A stretch of DNA of 64,000 nt from CAYZQH01 sp050300015. Lineage in GTDB: Bacteria; Pseudomonadota; Gammaproteobacteria; Pseudomonadales; Cellvibrionaceae. Shown here piece after piece: positions 53,323 to 61,953 of this stretch. The position numbers were made by a program, and so were the translations under genes. The notes under the pieces are model-generated. The model worked only from the letters and a program-made list of their open reading frames with translations, was not told the DNA's origin and did no database searches. The stretch lies in the NCBI GenBank assembly GCA_050300015.1, contig JBNKWZ010000004.1, positions 81,079 through 145,078 of the forward strand, read 5' to 3'. Numbering within the stretch: position 1 is the stretch's first letter; every line of letters begins with the position of its first letter.

Positions 53323-55950
53323 TCAAAGCGTGATCACGGAAGTGGAATTCATAGCGCTCACCGTGCCTCGCAAAGGCTTTTCAGTTTGCACTAGAAATGT
53401 TTTTGTTTGCCCAGGATATAAATCAAAATAATTATCGGGCGCCAAACCCGGGTATAGGTTCAACATCACAGCCCGCGCAAATTTTTTACTGCTGACCTGC
53501 AATTCAACAACCCCTGAATCTAGGTCTTTCTTGACACAAGTCAACTCTGGCTCTAAGGTCGCCTGAGTAATGCCTAACTTTATGGGATAATAAAACGCTT
53601 CTACCAACGATTGACTGACAGGCGCTGCTTTTGTAGCAGTTTCCGTTTTCGTTCCAATTTCGCGAGTTTCGCTGTCAACCTCCGATCGATGAATCTCCGC
53701 GTGGGTCACGCAAACAGCTTCGGGGCCAAACTGGTACGCATAAGTAATGTCTGTAAATGTGCCCAATAGCTTTTCGACATTCCAACATTGGGTTTGATTG
53801 GCTTGCAAATTTATGGGCAGAGTTTGGCTATCGATACATTTTCCTGCGCCATTAAATCGCCGCAATGTTAATACACAATCGGTAAAAGAGGTTTTTTCGG
53901 TGTTACAGTAAAGCGCCAACCCCTCAAGTCCGTTATCCACAAACCATAGGCAAGAGGAAGACCAAATGCGCTTAAGATAGTAGTACAAGGCTTTTGGGTA
54001 ACCCTCAGCATCAATTAAGCCCCAGCCCGCCCCCATTTGTAGATCTTTTAGCCACCACATCAATGCCCCATTACAGCCGGAATGGGGTGAGCGCCAGTAG
54101 CCATAAACGTGCTTGGCAACCTCTCCCGTAGTCAATTTACACAGGTCAAAATATCGCTTGGGGTCTTGGTGGCGAAGTGTTCGTGCCTCTACGTCCAGTA
54201 GATCTTCCAGGTAGTGGTCGGTGATGTCTGCAAAATCCCATCCCGAACTGACATCTCTTGCAACACCAGACTTAAACAAAGGGTGGGTAGGATAGGCCCC
54301 TTGCCCCGGTAAAAAAGGTTGTAAGCCACGGTCTTCAGGAACATTGGAAAACGCCAAGCATTCGCTCGCAAATTGTGGGGTATTTACGCGCGCATCCTCT
54401 AGTGGTCGTTTATACCCACCCACACCAAAATAATGGCTCACCCCCTGCGTAATGGAAAAAGGGAAATCCCCCCCACCCGGAGACGAGTACCAATAATCAA
54501 TACCATTGCCCCACTCTTGGCACCACTGCTTTAGCGTTTCACGAAAGAAGATATGACCCGCGTCATGTTCAGCAACGCCGAGCATTGCGGCTTGTTGAGC
54601 TATCTCTGTGTTGCCACAAAACAAAGCCATACAAGGGTGATGGGAAAGCCTGCGAATCACTTGTGTACATTCTGATTGAACCGAGGCAAAAAAAGTGGAA
54701 TCGTCAAATGGATAAGCGAGCCTTGCAAACATGAAATCTTGCCAGACCAGCAAGCCTAACTCGTCACACAACGCGTAAAAGCGTTCCTGCTCGTACAAAA
54801 AAGTACCGCTGACACGCAACATATTCACGCCCGCATCACGCAACAACACCAGTGCATCGCGCAAATCTTCCCAACTGCTGGATTGCACTGAATTCAGTGG
54901 CGTCCAGCAAGCACCTCGGCAAAATATGGACTGACCATTCACGTCCAAACCAAAATTCAAGTCTGGCACGGCTTGCTCCTGCATAGCCTCGTTTAAATCA
55001 CGCCAGTGTAATTGTCGAAAGCCCAGTGCGGGTAAGGGCAACGTCTCGTTTGCGGTCTCACCCTGAACATTCCGCTTCGTCACAACAAGCTTTACGTCAT
55101 ATAGATGAGGCTCGCCATGGGTGTGTGGCCACCACAAGGCAGGCTCGTCGATCATCAATTCTGCTTCCAAGCTATCGAGAGCAGGCCTGGCCGTCAAATC
55201 AAATTGCACGCAGTGCCGTTCTACACTCAGCGCTATGGCTTGAACATCCGGCGGCAAAGGTTTGTCGAGCCGGATGTTGACCAAAACCTTCCCTCGGTCG
55301 CCCTCAAGTAAACTTCTGATTTGGATATCTTGCAGCCAGTCAAAAGGGAGCGCAGTAACTCTGACCGGCGCACACGGACCAATAACTGCGGGGGGCGGTG
55401 ACCAAGTAGGCACACGTCCTAGCAGTGTCACCCGAACCCAAGCGGTGTTTTTATGGTTGGCAAAAGTGGTGCGCCAAGGCGCACGAGGTCTGCGAACATT
55501 CAATATTGGCTGCAATGCACGACAACACATTAGAATCTCATTTTCAGGCTGCAACAGTTGGGATATATCCAAGCGATGCGCAATGAACATGTTGTCAGAA
55601 TTCAATATTGAGGTGCCGTTCAGCCATACTTCGGCAAAAGTCGCGATACCGTCAAAATCGAGGTATACCTTGGAGACATCCGAACTCACCGGTAAGGTAA
55701 ATATCGTTCGGCACCAGAAATCCATACCTTCTCGATCGTCATCGCAAACGCCTTCAAACGCCCATGGAGACAATCCCTGCCGCCATTCTGGCATTGACAG
55801 CTTTAACGTATTGGCATCCGAATGAGCGCCTGCAGGCGTGCAAAAAGATTCCCAGTCATCCAGACAAACTTGGTTGGGGTGACCCTCAAGCCACGGGTAG
55901 TACCGAGGAACGGCACTTACATTGGATGGGGTGCGGGCGTTGTTGTTCAC
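53323..55950 (-). CDS. Glycoside hydrolase family 2, beta-mannosidase-like
   Basis: An 875-residue protein without a signal peptide, so probably cytoplasmic. The N-terminal jelly-roll sugar-binding domain (about 40-190) includes VYLDFDGIATFAEVWLNG; two Ig-like domains follow, then the (beta/alpha)8 barrel. LRVSGTFLYEQERFYALCDE and LGLLVWQDFMFA resemble beta-mannosidases. E449 in CGNTEIAQQ is the expected acid/base, with T where most family members have N. E530 in QFASECLAF fits the nucleophile. Its ATG overlaps the DUF1839 stop by four bases, so it is translationally coupled and the last gene of the operon. The natural substrate is unknown; a role in processing or releasing a glycosylated product is inferred from context only. 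Confidence 0.88.
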   Translation of the reverse strand: MNNNARTPSNVSAVPRYYPWLEGHPNQVCLDDWESFCTPAGAHSDANTLKLSMPEWRQGLSPWAFEGVCDDDREGMDFWCRTIFTLPVSSDVSKVYLDFDGIATFAEVWLNGTSILNSDNMFIAHRLDISQLLQPENEILMCCRALQPILNVRRPRAPWRTTFANHKNTAWVRVTLLGRVPTWSPPPAVIGPCAPVRVTALPFDWLQDIQIRSLLEGDRGKVLVNIRLDKPLPPDVQAIALSVERHCVQFDLTARPALDSLEAELMIDEPALWWPHTHGEPHLYDVKLVVTKRNVQGETANETLPLPALGFRQLHWRDLNEAMQEQAVPDLNFGLDVNGQSIFCRGACWTPLNSVQSSSWEDLRDALVLLRDAGVNMLRVSGTFLYEQERFYALCDELGLLVWQDFMFARLAYPFDDSTFFASVQSECTQVIRRLSHHPCMALFCGNTEIAQQAAMLGVAEHDAGHIFFRETLKQWCQEWGNGIDYWYSSPGGGDFPFSITQGVSHYFGVGGYKRPLEDARVNTPQFASECLAFSNVPEDRGLQPFLPGQGAYPTHPLFKSGVARDVSSGWDFADITDHYLEDLLDVEARTLRHQDPKRYFDLCKLTTGEVAKHVYGYWRSPHSGCNGALMWWLKDLQMGAGWGLIDAEGYPKALYYYLKRIWSSSCLWFVDNGLEGLALYCNTEKTSFTDCVLTLRRFNGAGKCIDSQTLPINLQANQTQCWNVEKLLGTFTDITYAYQFGPEAVCVTHAEIHRSEVDSETREIGTKTETATKAAPVSQSLVEAFYYPIKLGITQATLEPELTCVKKDLDSGVVELQVSSKKFARAVMLNLYPGLAPDNYFDLYPGQTKTFLVQTEKPLRGTVSAMNSTSVITL

Positions 55951-56957
55951 AAAGCCTTTGCCTGAATGTCAGACATAGCACTTTGCCAGCTTTGTGCCAT
56001 TTCAGCGAAATCCGCACTCACATTTTTCAATGCTTTTCGGTTCACCATTCTAGCGCCCTTTAAGATTAGGGCCTTAGCCAGTTGGCTAATGCCATCAAGC
56101 TCATTCGCCGCCGCCTCATATTGATTGTGGCCTTCTGCTATTTGCAGTTGACGTAAACAATAAGCGGTAAATTCATAGCCAGAGCCTAGCTGTCGCAAAG
56201 AACCAAAAGCGTACTGGTGATAAATATCTAAGCCCTGCTCGCACAATTCGACCATTTGCGATTCAAATGCATAACCAAATTTTTCAATGGGATTCGACTT
56301 TGGAATACGATGCAAATAGAAGTTAAAAACCGCGCGTGCTTGCTGCAAGAACGCTTCGTCATCTAAAGGTTCGCCCGTATTTAACTTTACATACTCACAA
56401 TACGGCGGTAAATATCCTTCGGGTTTGGGTTTATTTAGATGAAACACACCATCAAAATCTTCACCACTTAACCGGTAAAACCCTGCATTGTGAAAATAGT
56501 TCAACGTTTTGTTCTGGAGGTTGATACTTTCGATACCGATAGTGGTTTTAACGTGGTTTTTTTGATAGTCGGTTTCAAGTGTATCGGGCAGGTAAAAGGC
56601 ATCCGCCTCCAGCAGGACAATTTTATGACCTTGCAGTTGCTTCAATACTTGTTCAGGCAAACTCCCCCACAAGTACATTTCTTGGACATCAAATCCATAA
56701 AGGACACTAAGATCAGCAAAACTCGGCTTATAAAACGTCCACTGATCCCCTTCAAAATCCATAGCCAGAGTAAAAGCCAAGACCGGGTACACTGGTCGAT
56801 TTAGGGCGTGGATTAACTCGACCCAAATGTCGATATAGCAGTTGCTCTCCACAAAATTTCTGTTTTGTTGATGCAACTCATGAACGGAATAAGCACTGGG
56901 GTCAAGACCCCAAATTGATGCTTGCAATAGGCTTCGTGATTGCACTAGGTCACCCAC
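55947..56957 (-). CDS. DUF1839 family protein, candidate aminoacyl transferase
   Basis: A 336-residue cytoplasmic protein covering the DUF1839 domain. Its N-terminal half has ESNCYIDIWVELIHALN (C40), KIVLLEADAFYLPD and KNHVKTTIGI (H135). The order Cys, hydrophobic-D-x-x-YLP, His recalls BtrH-type papain-like acyltransferases that take acyl groups from carrier proteins; this similarity is my inference, not an established assignment. DUF1839 genes are known to neighbour amino acid:carrier-protein ligases. The C-terminal half is helical. The start is a GTG at 56955-56957, 27 bases after the ligase stop; a downstream GTG is possible. Confidence 0.82.
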   Translation of the reverse strand: MGDLVQSRSLLQASIWGLDPSAYSVHELHQQNRNFVESNCYIDIWVELIHALNRPVYPVLAFTLAMDFEGDQWTFYKPSFADLSVLYGFDVQEMYLWGSLPEQVLKQLQGHKIVLLEADAFYLPDTLETDYQKNHVKTTIGIESINLQNKTLNYFHNAGFYRLSGEDFDGVFHLNKPKPEGYLPPYCEYVKLNTGEPLDDEAFLQQARAVFNFYLHRIPKSNPIEKFGYAFESQMVELCEQGLDIYHQYAFGSLRQLGSGYEFTAYCLRQLQIAEGHNQYEAAANELDGISQLAKALILKGARMVNRKALKNVSADFAEMAQSWQSAMSDIQAKAL

Positions 56958-56984
56958 TGGTGTTTTAAAATGGCAAAAGGTAAA

Positions 56985-57890
56985 TTAAAGGCTCAAAAGC
57001 AATTTAACAGGTGCCGGCCAGCTCTGTATGTCTGGCCCATGACGCTTGATCATTGCCAATACTATACGCTCGATACCAAAACCCATACAGCCCGAATGGG
57101 CTACTTCACCATCCGCAGTTTTAATATTAAATTGCTTGCCAAAGTGATCCTGGTGATAGTTCAGTGACATCACAGCCAAGTCTGGGCCTTCCTCATAAAC
57201 TTTAACTGTCAATTCAAACTTTAATTTTTGCTCTCTTTGGGTGTTAGCCATCACGCGACCACCACGGCCAAAAAACGGGTCAGAGGCCTCCACTCGTTCG
57301 GGCGCAAGGCCGAGTCGCTGTAAAAATTCTATCGCGCGCGTAAACCACGACTCTCGCCAACTTAAGACATTGTCCGCCGTATCCAAACGCACCAGTTCGC
57401 GCATTCGAAAAGACTGCAAACGGGTAGGATCTGGCGACGGCTCGTGGCGAAAACAAGTGGTGCCCAAATGCACCAAGCGACCACCTGCTGGCAGCGTACC
57501 CGTGCAAGTAGGATATAAAGGGTAGCAAGCGGCAGGCGCATGACTTAAGTCTGACAAGGTCAATAGGTCACCCCAGTCTTCACCCGTTGCCAAGCGGGCT
57601 TTCACTTTTTGATAGTCCTTCTCGTCTCCGCAAAAACAATGAACAAGACCGGCCAGGTGAGGCATACTGTCCATAAAGCCGCTGTTTTCTAAAATTTGAC
57701 GCGGCATAACCGGCGGGAAGTGTGCCACCTCGGCCTCACCCGTGGTCTCGACAATAAACGCTTCTAGGCCTTGGACAATGGACTCAAACTTCGTCGTACG
57801 ACCAAACAGGCCCGGCGAAGACGACGCGATAAAAAAGCCATTTTCAATCAGTACGTTTAATAATTCCTTCTGTTCTAGCTCTCTGCTCAC
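56985..57890 (-). CDS. Amino acid:[carrier protein] ligase (SerRS-like)
   Basis: A 301-residue class II aminoacyl-tRNA-synthetase homologue without the tRNA-binding arm. Motif 2 (TCFRHEPSPDPTRLQSFRMR) and motif 3 (GFGIERIVLAM) are clear. C122, E165 and C268 fit the zinc-ligand pattern of atypical SerRS homologues, which charge small amino acids onto the phosphopantetheine of a carrier protein instead of tRNA (established for Bradyrhizobium and Agrobacterium proteins). A carrier protein is encoded two genes upstream. It lies 15 bases after the dehydrogenase gene. The amino acid cannot be read from sequence; Gly or Ala would be expected. Confidence 0.93.
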   Translation of the reverse strand: MSRELEQKELLNVLIENGFFIASSSPGLFGRTTKFESIVQGLEAFIVETTGEAEVAHFPPVMPRQILENSGFMDSMPHLAGLVHCFCGDEKDYQKVKARLATGEDWGDLLTLSDLSHAPAACYPLYPTCTGTLPAGGRLVHLGTTCFRHEPSPDPTRLQSFRMRELVRLDTADNVLSWRESWFTRAIEFLQRLGLAPERVEASDPFFGRGGRVMANTQREQKLKFELTVKVYEEGPDLAVMSLNYHQDHFGKQFNIKTADGEVAHSGCMGFGIERIVLAMIKRHGPDIQSWPAPVKLLLSL

Positions 57891-57905
57891 CCTGCGTCTC
57901 CTCTA

Positions 57906-59081
57906 TCAAAAGTCATCATTACCACGAATCAAAACCTGCATGGAGGCGTTAGCCTCCACCAACCGCTGATTGTGTATCATTAGTACCGCGGAGTGGGCAT
58001 CGCGCAAATGCCTTCCCATACTAAAAGGTGTGCCATTTTTGTATGCCATAATGCCAGCGGTATACAGCGCCTGAGAGACGATGGTCACCACCTGTTGCGA
58101 TACATTCAGTTTCAAATTATTAATACGCAGACCAAAGCCCATACCCACCAATTGCGCTCTGTCTGTATCCAAGTAATTCTGGTATTCATTCAGTACTGCA
58201 CTTAAACCATCTTTTAGGTTTTGCAGCTGAGCGTACAGCGTCGTGAGATTTTGAGCCGCAATAGGAATTTCTCCACGCTGTTTACGTGCCTGCCCTCTGA
58301 CCAATTCGCGCGCGCGGCGCAGCGCGTCCGTAGCAATACCAACCCACAGCGCCGACCAGAGTATGTGTGAATAAGGCACCATGGTTTCCCCTGCTATCAC
58401 ACTGAAATCCTGCGGGAGTATCTTCCAAGCCGCCGCACTCACATCAACCGTCGCGCCAGGACTACAGGTCCCCCGCATTCCAAGCGTATCCCAAGTACCC
58501 TGTTCACTAAGTGTAAAATCCCCCTGCTCGGCCAATATCAGTACTTGATCACTGGCGGGCGCCTCTTCATTTCGGCGCGCGCTGATAAGCAAATCATCCG
58601 CATAGGTACCGTAGGAGATGGTGGTGGCATTCTTTCTCAGCTTTACAGTGTCACCTTCCACAGTCACGGCACAAATACTGCGACGCATTTCTCCACCCAC
58701 ACCCACCTCAGAGGTCGCACTGGCAATGAGCCTTTGTTTTGCTACCAAGGACCTTAAATAGTCACACCACTCAGGTTTGCTGTCACAATGTAATGCGATG
58801 GAAGCCACCTGGATGTAGTGCATTGCCAAAATCATCGCACTAGCCGAGCAATATTGGCCCAGCGCGGCGCACAACATCGACAACTCACGAATATTCAAAC
58901 CTGCGCCACCCAGCTCTGATGGCACACAAGCGCTCAGTAACTGATGAACTTTAAGAGTGTCAATTGTTTCGTGCGGAAAGCGCGCGTTCTGATCCACATC
59001 ATCAGCATGCACCGCAGCCACCTCTTGACCAATGCGCTGAATGTGAGCGTACAAAGACTGAAACGTGCCAGAACTTTCCAT
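57906..59081 (-). CDS. Acyl-CoA dehydrogenase family flavoprotein
   Basis: A 391-residue FAD enzyme. The N-terminal helical domain (VCVPSELGGAGLNIRELSML in part as ACVPSELGGAGL), the central beta domain (ATSEVGVGGEMRRS, GTWDTLGMRGTCSPG) and the C-terminal helical domain with GTPFSMGRHLRDAHSA are all present. The last resembles members acting on carrier-bound or non-CoA substrates. Its position between carrier protein and ligase genes suggests it oxidises an aminoacyl- or acyl-carrier-protein intermediate; that is inference. It is separated from the carrier gene by one base and clearly co-transcribed. Confidence 0.9.
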   Translation of the reverse strand: MESSGTFQSLYAHIQRIGQEVAAVHADDVDQNARFPHETIDTLKVHQLLSACVPSELGGAGLNIRELSMLCAALGQYCSASAMILAMHYIQVASIALHCDSKPEWCDYLRSLVAKQRLIASATSEVGVGGEMRRSICAVTVEGDTVKLRKNATTISYGTYADDLLISARRNEEAPASDQVLILAEQGDFTLSEQGTWDTLGMRGTCSPGATVDVSAAAWKILPQDFSVIAGETMVPYSHILWSALWVGIATDALRRARELVRGQARKQRGEIPIAAQNLTTLYAQLQNLKDGLSAVLNEYQNYLDTDRAQLVGMGFGLRINNLKLNVSQQVVTIVSQALYTAGIMAYKNGTPFSMGRHLRDAHSAVLMIHNQRLVEANASMQVLIRGNDDF

Positions 59082-59082
59082 A

Positions 59083-59343
59083 TTAATTACCGTCCTTTAA
59101 AATGGTTTCAATCGCTTGACTGATGGCCGCGATGCTCTGAAATGTGTGCCGATTCAGCATTTGATCAGGAAACTCGATATCAAACTCATCTTCAAGCGCG
59201 AGCATGACGCTCACACTTGCTCGAGAGGTTAAACCTGCCTCATAAAGGTCTGTGGTGTCTGTCAGAGCCTCACCGGCATTAACGATTCCTCCCACTTCGA
59301 CTAAAGTTTGCTGAATTTGCGCTTTAATTGCATTGGAATCCAT
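59083..59343 (-). CDS. Acyl/aminoacyl carrier protein
   Basis: An 86-residue acidic four-helix carrier protein. The phosphopantetheine site is DLYEAGLTSRASVSVMLALE with S40, a GLTS variant of the usual DSL that is typical of carriers paired with amino acid:carrier-protein ligases. EDEFDIEFPDQML forms helix III. First gene of the operon, with GAGGA seven bases before the ATG. It should be converted to the holo form by a phosphopantetheinyl transferase encoded elsewhere. Confidence 0.92.
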   Translation of the reverse strand: MDSNAIKAQIQQTLVEVGGIVNAGEALTDTTDLYEAGLTSRASVSVMLALEDEFDIEFPDQMLNRHTFQSIAAISQAIETILKDGN

Positions 59344-59403
59344 GTAACGTCCTCAGAATTCGGATCAATGAAGAGTGAAACTAAAAATGTCTCGGGTCAT
59401 TTC

Positions 59404-59431
59404 TATCTATTTGAATTTAATATGATTTCAA
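59404..59431 (-). promoter_or_regulatory. Candidate sigma-70 promoter of the carrier-protein operon
   Basis: Minus strand TTGAAA, 16-bp AT-rich spacer, TAGATA, ending about 60 bases upstream of the carrier-protein ATG. Spacer is one base short of optimal. No other promoter-like pair is closer. Confidence 0.4.
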
Positions 59432-60512
59432 GGAAAGCCCGGCCGGAAACCCATTGACATCAGTAAGGCTCGCTGAGCTTCATAACTGTTATTATTATCT
59501 GCAGTTTGCATTATACGGAATGTAGAGTGACCCACAATGCCTAAATTCAAACTCGGTAGTTCTGTCTACAACACCCGGAGTACGGCCAATAACAGCGCCT
59601 CCCCTGGCTTACCTGCTGCGCAATAAGATAAATTCGCAACTTCATGCCCCGAGGGGGGCTCACTACTTATGATCGGCCCAGTAGATATCATTATAAACCT
59701 TACCCAACCAAACCCTAAGGATACCGAACAAAAACAAGGGCGACCCCCCCTACGACTCGTCCCGGCTTTCCGCTTGCAGCGCCGACTAGCAACGTACCAA
59801 TACACCCACTTTAACGCTTGACATCAGACTTTTAAGCTGTAGCTATTACAGCAGACACGAAGCCTTAACGGGCTAATAGCCCGCAGCCCCCAACTCCACC
59901 CGGGATTACGCCCAATTACCACGGCATGTCACTTTGCGTTCGCGGAGCATTCCTGTGTGGTTGCTTCATGCCGCTTCAGGAAGGTCATGTGAGCATAAGC
60001 GAGAGCGGGTTGAGTGACCTGTGTATTCTGTCCGAAGATGGCTCAATAAATCAAAGCCGCTGCATTGGGCTCATGAGGCCGTCTGCGAGCTGCGACTGTA
60101 TTCGATACGCACGAGCTTAACAATAAGCCAAGGTTTTGCAACGACAAAGGCTGGCAACTACTAAGCTGATGTTCGATGGAAACACATCTGATTGATTCTA
60201 TTTGGTAGTACCGCCTTGCACAGACTTGAGCTTGATGGGTGGCACATGCCATCAGGGTTGTTCAATAATACTCTCGGCAAAAAAGCCCTAAGGCTCACCC
60301 TTAGCTTTATACACAACTACCAACCCTAAACGCAATAAGTCCAATGGGTTATGATAGTTAAGTGGGTGATAGTCGCTTTTTTATTGTGCAACTTGTACTT
60401 GTATCTAGATTTTTCATCAATACCGTCTTTTGTACAACACTTTCAGTTAACCTGAGATCCCAGCACTACAGGGTTTAGGTCTTATATAGCAGTGTTTCGG
60501 GAGCAAATATTT
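59432..60512. other. Intergenic, no supported gene
   Basis: About 1.1 kb between the carrier operon and the second cassette array. Short frames exist on both strands (for example one starting MPKFKLGSSVYNTRSTANNS at 59538) without ribosome-binding sites. No attC core, RNA gene or repeat copy is seen. Confidence 0.4.
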
Positions 60513-60590
60513 GTGTATCGCTCACCTCACCGGAAAATAAAGCATAGCGAAGCGGCGCTTTTGGTTTTCCGGTACAGGGGCTTGTTACAT
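60513..60590 (-). other. Degenerate attC at the end of the second array
   Basis: Minus strand starts ATGTAACAAGCCCCTGTACC and has good arms (CCGGAAAACC / TTTTCCGG). The distal core reads GTGAGCGATAC instead of GCGTTAC, so one core is mutated and the site may no longer recombine. Confidence 0.6.
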
Positions 60591-60594
60591 GTTT

Positions 60595-61254
60595 TTATGC
60601 CCATGTGGCACCACTGGGTAATAGATAACTACTATATTCAATGTGTAATACCCTGCGTGGCTTTGTTGACTTAGCTTTACTTGATGCGTGTAAAACATGA
60701 GGGCGCATAACTAATGCAGAACCAATAGGTGCTTCACAGCTAATGGCAGGACGTGACTTCGTGTAGCTATGGATCGATTCTTGAGGCATTACACCCTCCC
60801 TGTGACTATGCGGCATTATCTTAAGACAACCGTTTTCCTCTGTCGATTCGTCGAGATGCACCCTGAAGGTCACCATTTGCTCCAGGACTTCAACTGGGGG
60901 CTGCACGTGTAAAACACCGTCTTTTTTGCTCCAAGGCCCCCAGCCTGGAATATCGAATTTTTTCGAGACAGCAACCGTCTTGTCCTGGTGCCACGTTACA
61001 AGCCAGTTATTTTCGATTGATTTAACGAACACAATGGAGCGGACAAGCTCTGCTTTACTTGACAGGTACGCAGATGCAATTGACAAATACTTTTCGCTTT
61101 CTACAAGATTAGTGATTGAGGAAAGCTTTTTATCGGCATTTCGTATCCCGCCGCCTTTGCATTCTATGCCAGCCAGCTCTTTTTTAATCGATTCGATTTC
61201 TTCACACGACATGAAGCTTTCTAAGATTTCAAACCCATCCTCTTCAAATGGCAC
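60595..61254 (-). CDS. Phytanoyl-CoA dioxygenase (PhyH) family protein
   Basis: A 219-residue Fe(II)/2-oxoglutarate oxygenase. The HxD metal motif is TWHQDKTVAV (H89, D91). A distal histidine lies in RPHVLHASSK (H186 or H189), and RR in KPRRVLHIEY supplies the 2-oxoglutarate-binding arginine. TENGCLKIMPHSHREGVMP is typical of the family. Substrates range widely (fatty acyls, ectoine, small metabolites) and none can be assigned. Cassette gene of the second array, between attC 61275-61366 and the degenerate end site. Confidence 0.88.
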   Translation of the reverse strand: MPFEEDGFEILESFMSCEEIESIKKELAGIECKGGGIRNADKKLSSITNLVESEKYLSIASAYLSSKAELVRSIVFVKSIENNWLVTWHQDKTVAVSKKFDIPGWGPWSKKDGVLHVQPPVEVLEQMVTFRVHLDESTEENGCLKIMPHSHREGVMPQESIHSYTKSRPAISCEAPIGSALVMRPHVLHASSKAKSTKPRRVLHIEYSSYLLPSGATWA

Positions 61255-61274
61255 TTACTTAAATCCTCGATGAC

Positions 61275-61366
61275 ATGTAACGCTGCAAACACGGGCGAGC
61301 GAAACAACGTGAAGGAGCCCATGTCCAGCGTTTTTTGCTGGGCAATGCGTGATTTGCTTGTTATAG
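61275..61366 (-). other. attC recombination site
   Basis: Minus-strand cores CTATAACAAGCAAATCACGC and GTTTGCAGCGTTACAT, 92 bp, with arms CCCAGC / GGGCTCC-like. Confidence 0.75.
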
Positions 61367-61445
61367 CCAAATCGACTATTGACATTACAACATATATTGT
61401 TGCATATTATTGCATATTACACCATTTCGATCAAATGCTCATCTC

Positions 61446-61640
61446 ATGATACTAATGTCTATTGAGGAACTAGCCCTGTATTTAGGGGACTCCAAACGCA
61501 CCATATATAAATATATGGCAAGCGGAGACTGTCCTCCTTATATGAAGATAAGTTCAAAAAATATTAAGTTTGACAAAGCGGATGTTGATAAATGGCTTGA
61601 GTCAAAGAAAATTAATCCCAACATCAAGGAGAAAAAATAA
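61446..61640 (+). CDS. Small HTH_17 (excisionase-type) DNA-binding protein
   Basis: A 64-residue MerR-superfamily-like helix-turn-helix protein: SIEELALYLGDSKRTIYKYM for the HTH, then KISSKNIKFDKADVDKWLES as wing and helix. Such proteins act as excisionases, repressors or antitoxin-like regulators. Start uncertain: ATG 61446 used, ATG 61455 equally possible. It is read opposite to the attC polarity of its cassette and its stop overlaps the next start (TAATG), forming a two-gene unit. Confidence 0.75.
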   Translation: MILMSIEELALYLGDSKRTIYKYMASGDCPPYMKISSKNIKFDKADVDKWLESKKINPNIKEKK

Positions 61641-61831
61641 TGGCCCTATGGATTCTTGTCATTATTAGTTTAGATATTTGCATTCTAATGCACTATATAT
61701 TGAAATCTGTAAAACTGGCGGCATCAAACAACGTTAAAATCGTTGAAGAGCTTCAGCGAAACAAGCTTGAAATTGCACAGGTTGCAGAAGAGATTAGAAA
61801 AGTTAACCATAACGCTGGACAAGTGTTATAA
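61640..61831 (+). CDS. Small single-span membrane protein with coiled coil
   Basis: A 63-residue protein. Residues 3-23 are one membrane helix (LWILVIISLDICILMHYIL), followed by an amphipathic coiled-coil segment (KIVEELQRNKLEIAQVAEEI). No family recognised. Translationally coupled to the HTH gene. Its stop codon lies in the core of attC 61826-61951. By analogy with small HTH/membrane-peptide pairs it could be a toxin or stress peptide, but nothing here proves it. Confidence 0.6.
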   Translation: MALWILVIISLDICILMHYILKSVKLAASNNVKIVEELQRNKLEIAQVAEEIRKVNHNAGQVL

Positions 61832-61951
61832 CGCCAAGCTCACCGGAACATTTTATGGGGAGCGTTTTTGTGAAACAATGAAGCAACGCGGAATGCACAA
61901 AAACGAGCGCCGTAAAAGTAAAGTGTTTCCGCGTGCAGCTTTTTGTTATGC
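61826..61951 (-). other. attC recombination site
   Basis: Minus-strand cores GCATAACAAAAAGCTGCACG and GAGCTTGGCGTTATAA, 126 bp, with the TTTTTGTG...CACAAAAA inner palindrome. It lies between the stops of two convergent genes. Confidence 0.85.
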
Positions 61952-61953
61952 CT

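Noticed and set aside
59538..59627. 29-codon plus-strand frame as a possible precursor peptide for the carrier-protein operon
   Set aside because: Opposite strand, no good ribosome-binding site and no leader/core features; kept only as a note.
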